Below are positions 15,747 through 23,011 of a DNA stretch of 23,011 nt, piece by piece. How positions within the stretch are numbered: position 1 is the stretch's first letter; every line of letters begins with the position of its first letter. The stretch is from the NCBI GenBank assembly GCA_934621485.1, contig CAKTUS010000039.1, positions 1-23,011 of the forward strand, read 5' to 3'. The DNA comes from an uncultured Clostridia bacterium. Its GTDB lineage: Bacteria > Bacillota > Clostridia > Christensenellales > Aristaeellaceae. The position numbers and the translations under genes were made by a program. Below the pieces are notes generated by a model that was not told the DNA's origin, did no database searches, and worked only from the letters and a program-made list of their open reading frames with translations.

Positions 15747-16231
15747 GCCTGCATCAGCGCATGATGCGCCTGGCCCTGGACGAGGCGCAAAAAGCCTTCA
15801 ACAAAGGTGAAATCCCGGTTGGCGCGGTTGTGGCCCGAGGCGAAGAAGTGGTAGCCGTCGCTCACAATCTGCGGGAAACAACCGGCGATCCGACGGCTCA
15901 CGCCGAGCTGCTGGCCATTCGTCAGGCGGCTGAACGGCTTGGAACGCGCCGCCTGAATGACTGCACGCTCTATGTAACCCTGGAGCCATGCCCCATGTGT
16001 GCGGGCGCGATGATACTGGCCTGTGTAGGGCAGTGCTATTTTGCCGCCGCCGATCCACGGCAAGGCTGTGCAGAAAGCGTGTATGCCCTTCCTTCAGACC
16101 CCGCTTTTTTTCATCATCTTCCCTGCATCGGCGGTCTATTGGCTGATGAAGCCTCGGCGCTGCTAAAACGCTTCTTTCACATTCGCCGTCTATCATCATC
16201 CTGCAAGGAGCTGGAAACTCATGAAGATTGA
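15743..16231 (+). CDS. tadA: tRNA-specific adenosine deaminase TadA
   Basis: The 162 residues carry the zinc-deaminase signature: H53-A-E55 in TAHAELLA, with E55 as proton shuttle, and P-C83-P-M-C86 in LEPCPMCAGAM. EIPVGAVV and NLRETTGDPTAHAE are typical of TadA. It converts A34 to inosine in the arginine tRNA anticodon, allowing it to read several CGN codons. The GTG start overlaps the previous stop by four bases (GTGA) with GGAG eight bases upstream, so translation is coupled. A cytosine deaminase or guanine deaminase is possible in principle, but the motifs favour TadA. Confidence 0.92.
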   Translation: MSLHQRMMRLALDEAQKAFNKGEIPVGAVVARGEEVVAVAHNLRETTGDPTAHAELLAIRQAAERLGTRRLNDCTLYVTLEPCPMCAGAMILACVGQCYFAAADPRQGCAESVYALPSDPAFFHHLPCIGGLLADEASALLKRFFHIRRLSSSCKELETHED

Positions 16232-17027
16232 TACCATCGTAACCGATATGGACGACACCCTGCTGGACGGACAAGGGCAGCTGAGCGACTACACGCTTCG
16301 TGTGGCGCATGCCTGCACAGAGCGCGGCATACGTTTTATTCCCGTAAGCGGACGCACGCAGCCCAGCCTGCGGCCCTTTGTGGAAAAGCTGAATACCGGT
16401 TGCCCTTATATCGGCGGCAACGGCTCTGAAATTCTGAGTGCGGATCACCATGTGCTTCAGCAGCTTACCTTGGATGCAGAAACGGCTCGCCAGGTTTGCG
16501 CCTTTTTGCGGGAAAACAACTTCTATATGCACGTTTATCATGGCGACGCTTTCTACTTTGACGCGGACTGTAAAGCCGCCAACGATTACCGCCACTCCTC
16601 CGGCATGCCCGGCGTGGCGGTAGGCGACCTGCTGCATTTCATTGATTTCCCAACCCCCAAAGTGCTCAGCGTGAGCACTCCGGAGGAGGTGCAGCGTTTG
16701 ATGCCCATTGCCGCAGAGCGTTTCCGTGGACGGGTGAATTTTACGCAGAGCAAAGCATACTTTTTGGAGGCGGTTCCCGTAGGGGCAAGCAAGGGCGAAG
16801 CGCTTCAGCGTCTGGCCCAGCTCATTGGCATCCGGCCCGAACACACTTTAGCCTTTGGCGATAGCCTGAATGATATCAGCATGCTGCAATTCACCCCCAA
16901 CAGCGTAGCGGTTGGCAACGCCCGTCCCCAAGTGCAGCAAGCGGCTGCGTATGTATGCCTGCCAAACACCCAGGATGGCGAAGCTCGCTTTATCAACGAG
17001 CATGTGCTGGGAGGAGCGGTTCAATGA
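16221..17027 (+). CDS. Cof-type HAD-IIB family phosphatase
   Basis: The 268 residues carry the HAD motifs: D9-M-D11-D-T (nucleophile and acid), SGRT (motif II), a conserved Lys in PVGASKGEAL, and GDSLNDISML (motif III/IV). The C2B cap between motifs II and III places it with Cof/YidA-like hydrolases. These dephosphorylate sugar phosphates, flavin precursors or similar small molecules; the substrate is unknown. The ATG lies inside the end of tadA (11-base overlap), with AAGGAG 11 bases upstream, and its stop overlaps the hprK start. It is not PpaX-like, so it is not the pyrophosphatase often found beside hprK. Confidence 0.88.
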   Translation: MKIDTIVTDMDDTLLDGQGQLSDYTLRVAHACTERGIRFIPVSGRTQPSLRPFVEKLNTGCPYIGGNGSEILSADHHVLQQLTLDAETARQVCAFLRENNFYMHVYHGDAFYFDADCKAANDYRHSSGMPGVAVGDLLHFIDFPTPKVLSVSTPEEVQRLMPIAAERFRGRVNFTQSKAYFLEAVPVGASKGEALQRLAQLIGIRPEHTLAFGDSLNDISMLQFTPNSVAVGNARPQVQQAAAYVCLPNTQDGEARFINEHVLGGAVQ

Positions 17028-17947
17028 TAAGCATCGCGGAGTTTTGCAAAGAGCTGAATCTGGAACTGCTAACTCCTACCAGGCGCACGGAAATGGCTAT
17101 CAATGTGGCGGATATCAACCGTCCCGGCATGCAGTTATGCGGTTTTTATGAGTATTTTGCTTATGAACGCACTCAAATGCTGGGCAAGGTGGAGATGACC
17201 TATCTGGAAACGCTGGAGCCTGAAAAACGGCATCAGGCGCTTCAAACCTATTTAAGCTACGATTTGCCCTGCATTATCATCAGCTGGGGCATGAACCCTC
17301 CGGAGGATCTGCTGGAGCTGGCCGCGGATCGGGATATTCCCGTGTTCCAAAGCAAGCTGAAAACGACCAAAATCTCCTTGCAGCTGATCATGTATCTGAA
17401 CCGGGTGCTGGCCCCACACGTCACCCGGCACGGCGTGCTGGTGGATGTGTACGGGGTTGGGATTCTCATCACCGGCGAAAGCGGCGTAGGCAAAAGCGAA
17501 GCGGCGTTAGAGCTGGTAAAGCGCGGCCATCAGCTGGCCGCAGACGACGTGGTGGACATCTGCCGCGTATCCGACGACCGTCTGGTGGGCGAATCGCCCG
17601 AAATGGTGCGCCATTTCATGGAAATCCGCGGCATCGGCATCATTGACATTCGCGCCATGTACGGCGTGGGTTCGGTCATCCTCAGCAAGTCCATCGATAT
17701 GGTAATCCACATGGAAAAGTGGGATTCCACGAAGGAATACGATCGTCTGGGCCTCACAGAAGAAAGCATCAGCATTTTGGGGGTCAAGGTGCCCTATCAA
17801 ATCATGCCGGTAAAGCCGGGGCGAAACCTGGCCATCATCATTGAAGTGGCCGCCCGCAACCTGAGCTTGAAACGCATGGGCTACAGCGCCGCTCACGAGC
17901 TGGATCGCCGGCTGAACGAGCTGATTGCCAACAGTGAAAAATCCTGA
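17024..17947 (+). CDS. hprK: HPr kinase/phosphorylase
   Basis: I choose the ATG at 17024 (MISIAEFCKEL), which overlaps the stop of the HAD gene (ATGA) and follows GGGAGGAG by 7-9 bases. The 307-residue length is normal for HprK. The N-terminal regulatory domain is followed by the kinase domain, with H in RHGVLVDVYG, Walker A GESGVGKSE (K157), the DD of AADDVVDI and the family signature MEIRGIGIIDIRAMYGVGS. It phosphorylates Ser46 of HPr when glycolytic intermediates are high and reverses this when phosphate rises. It is thus the sensor of carbon catabolite repression in Bacillota. HPr and CcpA are not in the window. Confidence 0.96.
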   Translation: MISIAEFCKELNLELLTPTRRTEMAINVADINRPGMQLCGFYEYFAYERTQMLGKVEMTYLETLEPEKRHQALQTYLSYDLPCIIISWGMNPPEDLLELAADRDIPVFQSKLKTTKISLQLIMYLNRVLAPHVTRHGVLVDVYGVGILITGESGVGKSEAALELVKRGHQLAADDVVDICRVSDDRLVGESPEMVRHFMEIRGIGIIDIRAMYGVGSVILSKSIDMVIHMEKWDSTKEYDRLGLTEESISILGVKVPYQIMPVKPGRNLAIIIEVAARNLSLKRMGYSAAHELDRRLNELIANSEKS

Positions 17948-17961
17948 AAGGGAGGCTCTGC

Positions 17962-18948
17962 ATGGTCTATATCGGAATTGATCTGGGCGGCACCGGCATT
18001 AAGGCAGGCGTGGTCAATGCTGAGGGGGTCATTTTGGCCCGCAGCGAAACGCCCACCCTGGCACACCGCCCCTGGCGAGACATTGTGCGCGATATGGGCC
18101 TGTGCGCTCTGCGCGCGCTGATGCAGAGCGGTTATGCGGAAACAGACGTAGCCTCGATTGGCGTAGGCGTGCCCGGCATCGGCGACAATCAAAAGGGCGC
18201 GGTTATCGCCTCCAGCAATTTGGGCTGGGAAAACATTCCCCTTCGAGACGAGCTGCACACCTATTTGCATAAGCCCCTATTCATTGACAACGACGCAACC
18301 GTAGCCGGCTTTGCCGAAAGCGTATGCGGTATCAGCGCCGGATGCCAGTCCAGTGTGTTTATGACCCTGGGCACGGGCGTAGGCGGCGGCATCGTGATTG
18401 ACGGCAAGCCCTGGAGCGGCTTTCATGGCGTAGGCAGTGAAATCGGCCATATTCCCATGGACATTGGCGGCGAGCCTTGCGCCTGCGGCAACTATGGCTG
18501 TCTGGAGCAGTATTGCAGTGCCAGCGCCATTATTCGCATGGGCCGCCAAATGGTCTTGCAGCACCCGGACAGTTTGATGTATGATTATTGCCAGGGTGAT
18601 CCGAAGCGTTTAACTGCCAAGATGGTGTTTGACGCTTCCAAAGAGTTGGACGCGGTGGCCATGAAGGTATTCAACCGGTACGTGGATTATCTGTGCCGGG
18701 CCATCTACACCATCACCACGTTTTTGGACCCGGAGATGATCGTTTTGGGCGGCGGCGTCAGCAAGGCGGGCGACTACCTGCTTCATGCGGTTCGCGAGCG
18801 GATTCCCCGCTATCTGCTGTTCAAAAGCCTGCCTTATCCCTGCATTGAAATTGCCAGGCTTGGCGCGGATGCAGGCATGATCGGCGCGGCCATGCTGGGC
18901 CGTCATCAGCTTCACCAATCCACACGCGGCGAAAGCGCCGCAGAATAA
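17962..18948 (+). CDS. glcK: ROK family glucokinase
   Basis: The 328 residues begin with the ATP-binding IGIDLGGTGIKAGVVN and include the sugar-binding DNDATVAGFAE and GTGVGGGIVIDG. The ROK zinc site is H163 in EIGHIPM with the Cys set of CACGNYGCLEQ (C173, C175, C180). This matches ROK glucokinases rather than NagC-type repressors, which have an extra DNA-binding domain. It phosphorylates glucose to glucose 6-phosphate in the cytoplasm. AAAGGGAGG six bases before the ATG and a 14-base gap from hprK suggest the same operon. Glucose released by maltose phosphorylase would be a natural substrate (inference). Confidence 0.9.
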   Translation: MVYIGIDLGGTGIKAGVVNAEGVILARSETPTLAHRPWRDIVRDMGLCALRALMQSGYAETDVASIGVGVPGIGDNQKGAVIASSNLGWENIPLRDELHTYLHKPLFIDNDATVAGFAESVCGISAGCQSSVFMTLGTGVGGGIVIDGKPWSGFHGVGSEIGHIPMDIGGEPCACGNYGCLEQYCSASAIIRMGRQMVLQHPDSLMYDYCQGDPKRLTAKMVFDASKELDAVAMKVFNRYVDYLCRAIYTITTFLDPEMIVLGGGVSKAGDYLLHAVRERIPRYLLFKSLPYPCIEIARLGADAGMIGAAMLGRHQLHQSTRGESAAE

Positions 18949-18965
18949 AAAGGAGGGTATATCCT

Positions 18966-20360
18966 ATGGCGGATAGGAAGATTCGGGATTTGTATCATCA
19001 GCAGCCTGTCCAAGACCTTGAACAGTGCAGCGTATCCGGCTGGGTACGCACGGTGCGCGACAGCAAGGCATTTGGCTTCATTGAAATCAACGACGGCACC
19101 TTTTTCAAGAATTTGCAAATTGTGCTGGAAGACGGGCTCACCGACAATTTTGCCGAGGCGGTGAAAATCAGCCTGGGGAGCGCCATTCGCGCCACGGGCA
19201 AGCTGGTGCTGACTCCCAATATGAAGCAGCCCTTCGAACTGAAGGCCACCCATGTGGAAGTGCTGGGCATGTGTTCGCCGGATTATCCGCTGCAAAAAAA
19301 GCGTCATTCCTTTGAGTTTTTGCGCACAATTGCCCACCTGCGTCCCCGTACCAATACCTTTTATGCCGTATTCCGGATTCGTTCGCTGGCGGCGCAGCTG
19401 CTGCACGCTTTCTTTGCAGAGCGGGGCTTTGTGTATGTGCACACTCCCATCATTACCACCAGCGATTGCGAAGGCGCCGGAGAAATGTTCCAGGTAACCA
19501 CCCTGCCGATGGACAACCTGCCCAAGACGGCTGACGGAAAAGCCGACTACAGTCAGGACTTCTTTGGTAAGCAAGCCAACTTGACCGTCAGCGGCCAGCT
19601 AAACGTGGAAACCTTCTGTATGGCTTTCCGCAACGTGTACACCTTCGGTCCCACCTTCCGTGCCGAAAAGAGCTATACGCCCCGTCATGCCGCTGAATTC
19701 TGGATGGTTGAGCCGGAAATTGCCTTTGCTGATTTGTTTGACGATATGGCATTGGCAGAGGACATGCTCAAGTATGTCATCGGTCACATTCTGGCGGAAG
19801 CGCCGGAAGAAATGGCTTTCTTGGACAGCTTTGTGGAAAAGGGACTGGTAGAGCGGCTGACCAAGCTGATTAACAGCGACTTTGCCCGCTGCACCTACAC
19901 GGAGGCCATTGACATCCTGCAAAAGAGCGGTCAGAAGTTTGATTACCCGGTTTCCTGGGGAATCGACCTGCAAACCGAGCACGAGCGTTTCCTGAGCGAG
20001 AAGCACTTTGGCAAGCCCGTGTTTGTGTACAATTATCCCAAGGAAATCAAAGCCTTCTATATGCGCATGAACGACGACGGCAAAACCGTTGCCGCCGTGG
20101 ATCTGCTTGTGCCAGGCGTAGGCGAACTGATTGGCGGCAGCCAGCGCGAGGAACGGCTGGACAAGCTGCAAAGCCGTATCGAAGAACTGGGGATGCGCCA
20201 GGAGGATTACAGCTTCTATCTGGATACCCGCCGCTACGGCACCACGCCTCATGCCGGCTTTGGCCTGGGCTTTGAGCGCCTGGTGATGTATGTAACCGGT
20301 ATGCAGAACATCCGCGACGTGCTGCCATTCCCCCGCACCACCGGCAGCGCTGAGTATTGA
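18966..20360 (+). CDS. asnS: Asparagine-tRNA ligase
   Basis: The 464 residues have the N-terminal OB-fold anticodon-binding domain (VSGWVRTVRDSKAFGFIEIND) and the class II catalytic core. Motif 2 is FRAEKSYTPRHAAEFWMVEPE. Motif 3 is GFGLGFERLVMYVTGMQNIRD, followed by LPFPRTTGSAEY at the end. The segment GAGEMFQVTT and the short AsnS-type length separate it from AspRS, which is longer. It attaches asparagine to its tRNA. AAGGAGG lies ten or so bases before the ATG, 17 bases after the glucokinase stop. It is the last gene of the + cluster, ended by a strong hairpin at 20434. Confidence 0.95.
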   Translation: MADRKIRDLYHQQPVQDLEQCSVSGWVRTVRDSKAFGFIEINDGTFFKNLQIVLEDGLTDNFAEAVKISLGSAIRATGKLVLTPNMKQPFELKATHVEVLGMCSPDYPLQKKRHSFEFLRTIAHLRPRTNTFYAVFRIRSLAAQLLHAFFAERGFVYVHTPIITTSDCEGAGEMFQVTTLPMDNLPKTADGKADYSQDFFGKQANLTVSGQLNVETFCMAFRNVYTFGPTFRAEKSYTPRHAAEFWMVEPEIAFADLFDDMALAEDMLKYVIGHILAEAPEEMAFLDSFVEKGLVERLTKLINSDFARCTYTEAIDILQKSGQKFDYPVSWGIDLQTEHERFLSEKHFGKPVFVYNYPKEIKAFYMRMNDDGKTVAAVDLLVPGVGELIGGSQREERLDKLQSRIEELGMRQEDYSFYLDTRRYGTTPHAGFGLGFERLVMYVTGMQNIRDVLPFPRTTGSAEY

Positions 20361-20433
20361 TGAATTTCAAACCCGAAGGGTGATTTTTCCCTTTTGCATT
20401 TTCCAAAACAAGCCGTATTTCTTGCACAATGGG

Positions 20434-20471
20434 AAAGCCCCCAATCCTGATTAAGCAGGATTGGGGGCTTT
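20434..20471 (+). terminator. Strong terminator after asnS
   Basis: A perfect 16-bp inverted repeat (arms 20434-20449 and 20456-20471, AAAGCCCCCAATCCTG and its complement) has a 6-base loop and ends in TTTTC on the + strand. It lies about 75 bases after the asnS stop. The A-rich 5' flank may let it work on the - strand too, serving the convergent surface-protein gene. Confidence 0.85.
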
Positions 20472-20477
20472 TCGATA

Positions 20478-20514
20478 GGAAGGGCTCATCCGCAAATTGC
20501 AGATGAGCCCTTCC
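20478..20514. terminator. Second hairpin between convergent genes, related to the repeat family
   Basis: A perfect 13-bp inverted repeat (20478-20490 and 20502-20514) directly follows TTTTCGATAG. The combination TTTTCGATAG then GGCTCATC(C/T)GCAAA is shared with the element at 22890-22943 read on the - strand. It has no clear T-run on either side, so its terminator role is uncertain. A further small inverted repeat, GCAGCG/CGCTGC, lies at 20533-20551 next to the surface-protein stop. Confidence 0.5.
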
Positions 20515-20562
20515 AGTTCATATGTTCTTTCAGCAGCGTTTCAACCGCTGCGTAATCAAACG

Positions 20563-22596
20563 TTATTTGGCATTCTTGCGGCGCCGGTTCTGAGCCAGCA
20601 GCAGAACGGCCATGCCGCTCCCCAGCAGCAGCGCAAGCCACAGGCCCAGCTGGCTGTTATCGCCGGTTTTGGGCACATTGGCAGCAGGCGCAGGGGTAGG
20701 CGTTGGCTGATCCGTGGGCGCTGCAGCGCATGTGAGATTCACACGGAAGGGAGGCCAACTGCCCATATCGTCCTCAACCAGTCCCCATCTGCCGCCTCTA
20801 TATCTCAGCGTAACGCTGCCGCTAAAGCTGGTCACCGCATGCGTAGCGCCGGATTGCAGGTTCATATCATAGATGAGCGCGTAGGGCTTGGGATTGTTAA
20901 GGATAATCGTTGCGGTTGGGATGTCTGCGCTAACGTCCATCTTTACCTCAAAGGTTCCTTTTGCCAGGGCGGCGTATTGCGCTTCATGACCGGCCGCAGC
21001 GTTCTGGCAAATGATTTCTACGCACTCGCCAAGGTTTTTGATATCCTCATCTGTGGGCTCGCCGGGGCCGATGGGCTCTTCGCTGCATTTCATCAGAAAG
21101 GTTACAATACCAGAACCGCCGTCAACGGCCCAGCTCCCCAGTTCCTTATTGTATTTCAAAGTAACCGTTTGCGTCGGCTCACCTCCCAGCGTATGAGGGA
21201 CGCTGCTTTCAGCTGAATAGGCAGCGATATACGGATTGGCAAAGATGGAAACCTGGCAAATATATCCGTTGTTTCCATCGCTTTGTACATTGCCAATTTC
21301 ATAGCTTGCAGACAGCAGCTGGGAATAATCCTTTTTATGATCACTCTTGACAGTGCATTGCAGCGATACCTTCAGCAGGGCCTTTACCACATCGCCGTCT
21401 GGTCCGTCAGGCGTATCGCCGGTCGGCGGCGTAACGCCCTCGCACTTCACGGCAAATGTTACAGGGTTGTCATTGTCGTCCTGCAATGTCCATTTGGCTC
21501 CGGCCTGGTCATATTTCAGCGTAATGCTCTTTTCAGCATCACTCGCCCATGTATGCTTGAAAGTGGGGAAAGCATTATTGAGTTTTGCAAGATAGCCTTC
21601 ACCCTTAACGGTTATGGTACAGGTGTAACTGCCTGCGGCGTCGCCCGATATGTTACTAATGGTAAATGTGTCTGCTTCGAGGGGATATTCTTGATCATGG
21701 TCGCCGGAGGGATAGGTTTCACAATCAAGCTTTACCTTCAGCCCAAGACCCAGCACATCATTCTCAGTTGGGTTTTGAGGCGCTGGTTCTTCACAATGCA
21801 CGGTGAAGGTAGCGGCAACGGCGCCGTTATATTTCCATTCGCCATTATCATATGTAAGCGTAATCTGCTGGCTTTCCGGTGACACCAGGGCATGATTGGA
21901 ATAGGTTTGATTGAAAGTGTCAACGTATTTTTCAGCTTTGACGGTGAAGGTGTACGTATTGCCGCTGCGTGTACCAACGTCATAGGAATCGTCCAGCAAT
22001 CCGTAAATGGCGTTATGCCCCGTAACGCGGTTGCACTTCACCTTTATTTTTCCTTCAAGTGCCTTCTTCAAGTCAACGCTGGCAGGGTCGCCGGAAGGCG
22101 TCGGCGGCGTGGGGTCAGCGTTGTTATATACCAAATAAAAATTCTTACTACAGGGGTAAGGCTCGCTTCCCGTTACATTAGCAGTAGCATTTACATTTGT
22201 ATTTATCCAGTTATAAAATGTTTCGTTCTCTTTTCCTTTGGTATAGTACGAATCAAACTCCCATCCAGTCCAATTGGTAGTGGTCAATCCAACCTCTGTG
22301 GGATAGAAGCTCTTAAGACTAACGGAATGATTATACCCACTGTGTGCGGTTTTATCAATGCAACGTAAAACAATTGTGTTAACGAGTTCTGGATTCTGGT
22401 ATCCTACAGGCTTCGTTGCATCAAGTACGACTTTATATACCTTAATTGAAATTTGGTGTCCTGTCGTATTCGCAGCCAACGACTGCACAGGCAGGAGCAA
22501 CGCAACGGTCAGCACGCACAAAACCGTCAGCCAGAGATGATAGCTACGAGATACCCCCCCCCCGGTATATTTTTTACGTAGTTTTCCCTTCCACAT
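20563..22596 (-). CDS. Sortase-anchored surface protein with Cys-paired repeat domains; poly-G tract
   Basis: The 677-residue protein starts at an ATG seven bases after AAGGAGG. Residues 1-41 are a basic n-region plus hydrophobic signal peptide. The C-terminus has VPKTGD (641-646), a membrane helix and RRRKNAK, the layout of an LPxTG-type wall sorting signal, preceded by a Pro/Thr spacer. Between them are four domains of about 100 residues (174-268, 280-385, 402-504, 518-623) joined by Pro-rich linkers. Each has a Cys near its start and one at its end (C188/C268, C292/C385, C414/C504, C530/C623), with shared LxYxxxxxxW and F-V-x-C patterns. A divergent first domain has C79 and C149. I do not recognise the domain family; adhesion is only a guess. 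Codons 12-15 contain ten consecutive G. The 5' third looks more AT-rich than the neighbouring genes. No sortase gene is present here. Confidence 0.8.
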   Translation of the reverse strand: MWKGKLRKKYTGGGVSRSYHLWLTVLCVLTVALLLPVQSLAANTTGHQISIKVYKVVLDATKPVGYQNPELVNTIVLRCIDKTAHSGYNHSVSLKSFYPTEVGLTTTNWTGWEFDSYYTKGKENETFYNWINTNVNATANVTGSEPYPCSKNFYLVYNNADPTPPTPSGDPASVDLKKALEGKIKVKCNRVTGHNAIYGLLDDSYDVGTRSGNTYTFTVKAEKYVDTFNQTYSNHALVSPESQQITLTYDNGEWKYNGAVAATFTVHCEEPAPQNPTENDVLGLGLKVKLDCETYPSGDHDQEYPLEADTFTISNISGDAAGSYTCTITVKGEGYLAKLNNAFPTFKHTWASDAEKSITLKYDQAGAKWTLQDDNDNPVTFAVKCEGVTPPTGDTPDGPDGDVVKALLKVSLQCTVKSDHKKDYSQLLSASYEIGNVQSDGNNGYICQVSIFANPYIAAYSAESSVPHTLGGEPTQTVTLKYNKELGSWAVDGGSGIVTFLMKCSEEPIGPGEPTDEDIKNLGECVEIICQNAAAGHEAQYAALAKGTFEVKMDVSADIPTATIILNNPKPYALIYDMNLQSGATHAVTSFSGSVTLRYRGGRWGLVEDDMGSWPPFRVNLTCAAAPTDQPTPTPAPAANVPKTGDNSQLGLWLALLLGSGMAVLLLAQNRRRKNAK
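22554..22563 (-). repeat. Homopolymer G10 tract inside the signal-peptide region
   Basis: Ten consecutive C on the + strand are read as G10 in the surface-protein gene, encoding Gly-Gly-Gly and the first base of Val15, 33 bases after the start codon. Loss of one G leads to TGA at 22527-22529. Gain of one G leads to TAG three codons after the tract. Confidence 0.9.
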
Positions 22597-22701
22597 AAAA
22601 GTGCCTCCTTCTTTGCTTTTCTCTATTCTGCGGCATGCTTCATGGCATGGGTGAACGCCCTTCCGAATTGCAGCCGCATGAGAACGCTTTGCAACGCATA
22701 T

Positions 22702-22730
22702 ATGTTAGCAGAAAAGGCAACAAATGTAAA
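22702..22730 (-). promoter_or_regulatory. Sigma-A type promoter for the surface protein
   Basis: On the - strand TTTACA (22725-22730) and TAACAT (22702-22707) are spaced by exactly 17 bases. Transcription would begin about 100 bases before the ATG at 22596. I see no riboswitch or clear operator in that leader, only short GCATG-rich inverted repeats around 22632-22650. Confidence 0.65.
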
Positions 22731-22889
22731 CCCTTTAGATGCAAAATCTGGTTAAATGGGCCGATATAATCAGCATACCTTCTTCCACCATTAGCAGGAA
22801 AAAATCACGCGGTGCCGCTCCTTTTTCCATCGCGGATTCCATTCTTCCATTCTCCCCCATTCTTCCAAAAGGGCTTTGATATACCGGAC

Positions 22890-22925
22890 AAAAAAATGGC
22901 TCACCCGCGTTTGCAGATGAGCCAT
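22890..22925 (-). terminator. Hairpin with T7 run, reading leftward
   Basis: Arms at 22896-22905 and 22916-22925 (ATGGCTCATC on the - strand and its near-perfect partner) are followed by seven T on the - strand. It would end a leftward transcript that enters from beyond the right edge of the window. Confidence 0.65.
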
Positions 22926-22956
22926 CAGACTATCGAAAAAACCTTTTCGGGGAGTT

Positions 22957-22982
22957 GTCAGAGGGGCTGCAGCCCCTCTGAC
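22957..22982. repeat. Perfect 26-bp palindrome
   Basis: The sequence GTCAGAGGGGCTG followed directly by its own reverse complement makes a 26-bp perfect palindrome centred on CTGCAG. It is part of repeat element B. The matching place in copy A (4306-4320) keeps only part of the left arm. Confidence 0.85.
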
Positions 22983-23011
22983 TGGATTCGTATCCACCGG
23001 CGTTTGCCGGT

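Larger units (their letters stand above)
22890..23011 (-). repeat. Intergenic repeat element, copy B (runs to window edge)
   Basis: Read on the - strand the order is: hairpin ACCGGC-AAAC-GCCGGT (22996-23011), GGATACGAA, AGTCAGAGGGGCTGC opening a perfect 26-bp palindrome (22957-22982), GGTTTTTTCGATAGTCTGA (22925-22943) and the T-tailed hairpin. The same module order occurs at 4289-4575 on the + strand. Beyond it, at 22839-22866, is a small tandem repeat of CCATTCT units. The rest of 22731-22890 shows no gene: a short - strand frame here lies within the repeat and lacks a ribosome site. Confidence 0.6.

Noticed and set aside
22839..22866. Possible CRISPR-like or microsatellite repeat of CCATTCT units
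   Set aside because: There are only about three short, imperfect units with no spacers. It is a minor tandem repeat next to element B, and no CRISPR array is present in the window.
22791..22997. Short - strand frame at the right edge
   Set aside because: It runs through a palindrome, a terminator-like hairpin and a small tandem repeat of element B, which is not how a coding gene looks.

Overview
The window looks like chromosome from a spore-forming, moderately GC-rich member of the Clostridia (Bacillota), probably gut-associated. The evidence is dipicolinate synthase (dpaA/dpaB), HPr kinase/phosphorylase, an FtsK/SpoIIIE translocase, strong GGAGG-type ribosome binding sites, a sortase-type surface protein and a plant-glycan style mannoside locus. 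I cannot name a genus from the sequence alone.

Left arm (1-3941, + strand): the 3' end of a sugar ABC transporter permease, a GH2 beta-mannosidase and an M20 metallopeptidase/deacylase. They are closely spaced and probably form one mannoside uptake and degradation operon. A gene-free stretch of about 700 bp follows (3942-4654). It holds three related terminator-like hairpins and degenerate copies of an intergenic repeat family that recurs near 20.5 kb and at the right end of the window.

Middle (4655-13647, - strand): reading leftward, the genes are a YkvI-type membrane protein, GH65 maltose phosphorylase (mapA), dpaA-dpaB, a secreted DUF4163/DUF3298-type protein and ftsK/spoIIIE. Having dipicolinate synthase near the translocase recalls the spoVFA-spoVFB...spoIIIE neighbourhood of Bacillus. 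A terminator-like hairpin between mapA and dpaA contains the dpaA ribosome binding site in its 3' arm.

Right-middle (13812-20360, + strand): a tightly packed cluster from one good sigma-A type promoter. It runs membrane-bound nucleotide-sugar dehydratase (CapD/EpsC/PglF type), tadA, a Cof-type HAD phosphatase, hprK, a ROK glucokinase and asnS. Several genes overlap by 4-11 bases. It joins envelope sugar synthesis, tRNA editing and charging, and carbon-catabolite signalling in one transcription unit.

Right end (20563-22596, - strand): a 677-residue cell-wall-anchored protein with a signal peptide, five Cys-paired domains (four clearly repeated) and a VPKTGD sortase motif. An uninterrupted run of ten G lies at codons 12-15, and losing or gaining one G leads to a stop within a few codons. 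This is the most striking signal in the window: a candidate phase-variable surface antigen. The last 400 bp hold its promoter and another copy of the intergenic repeat element.
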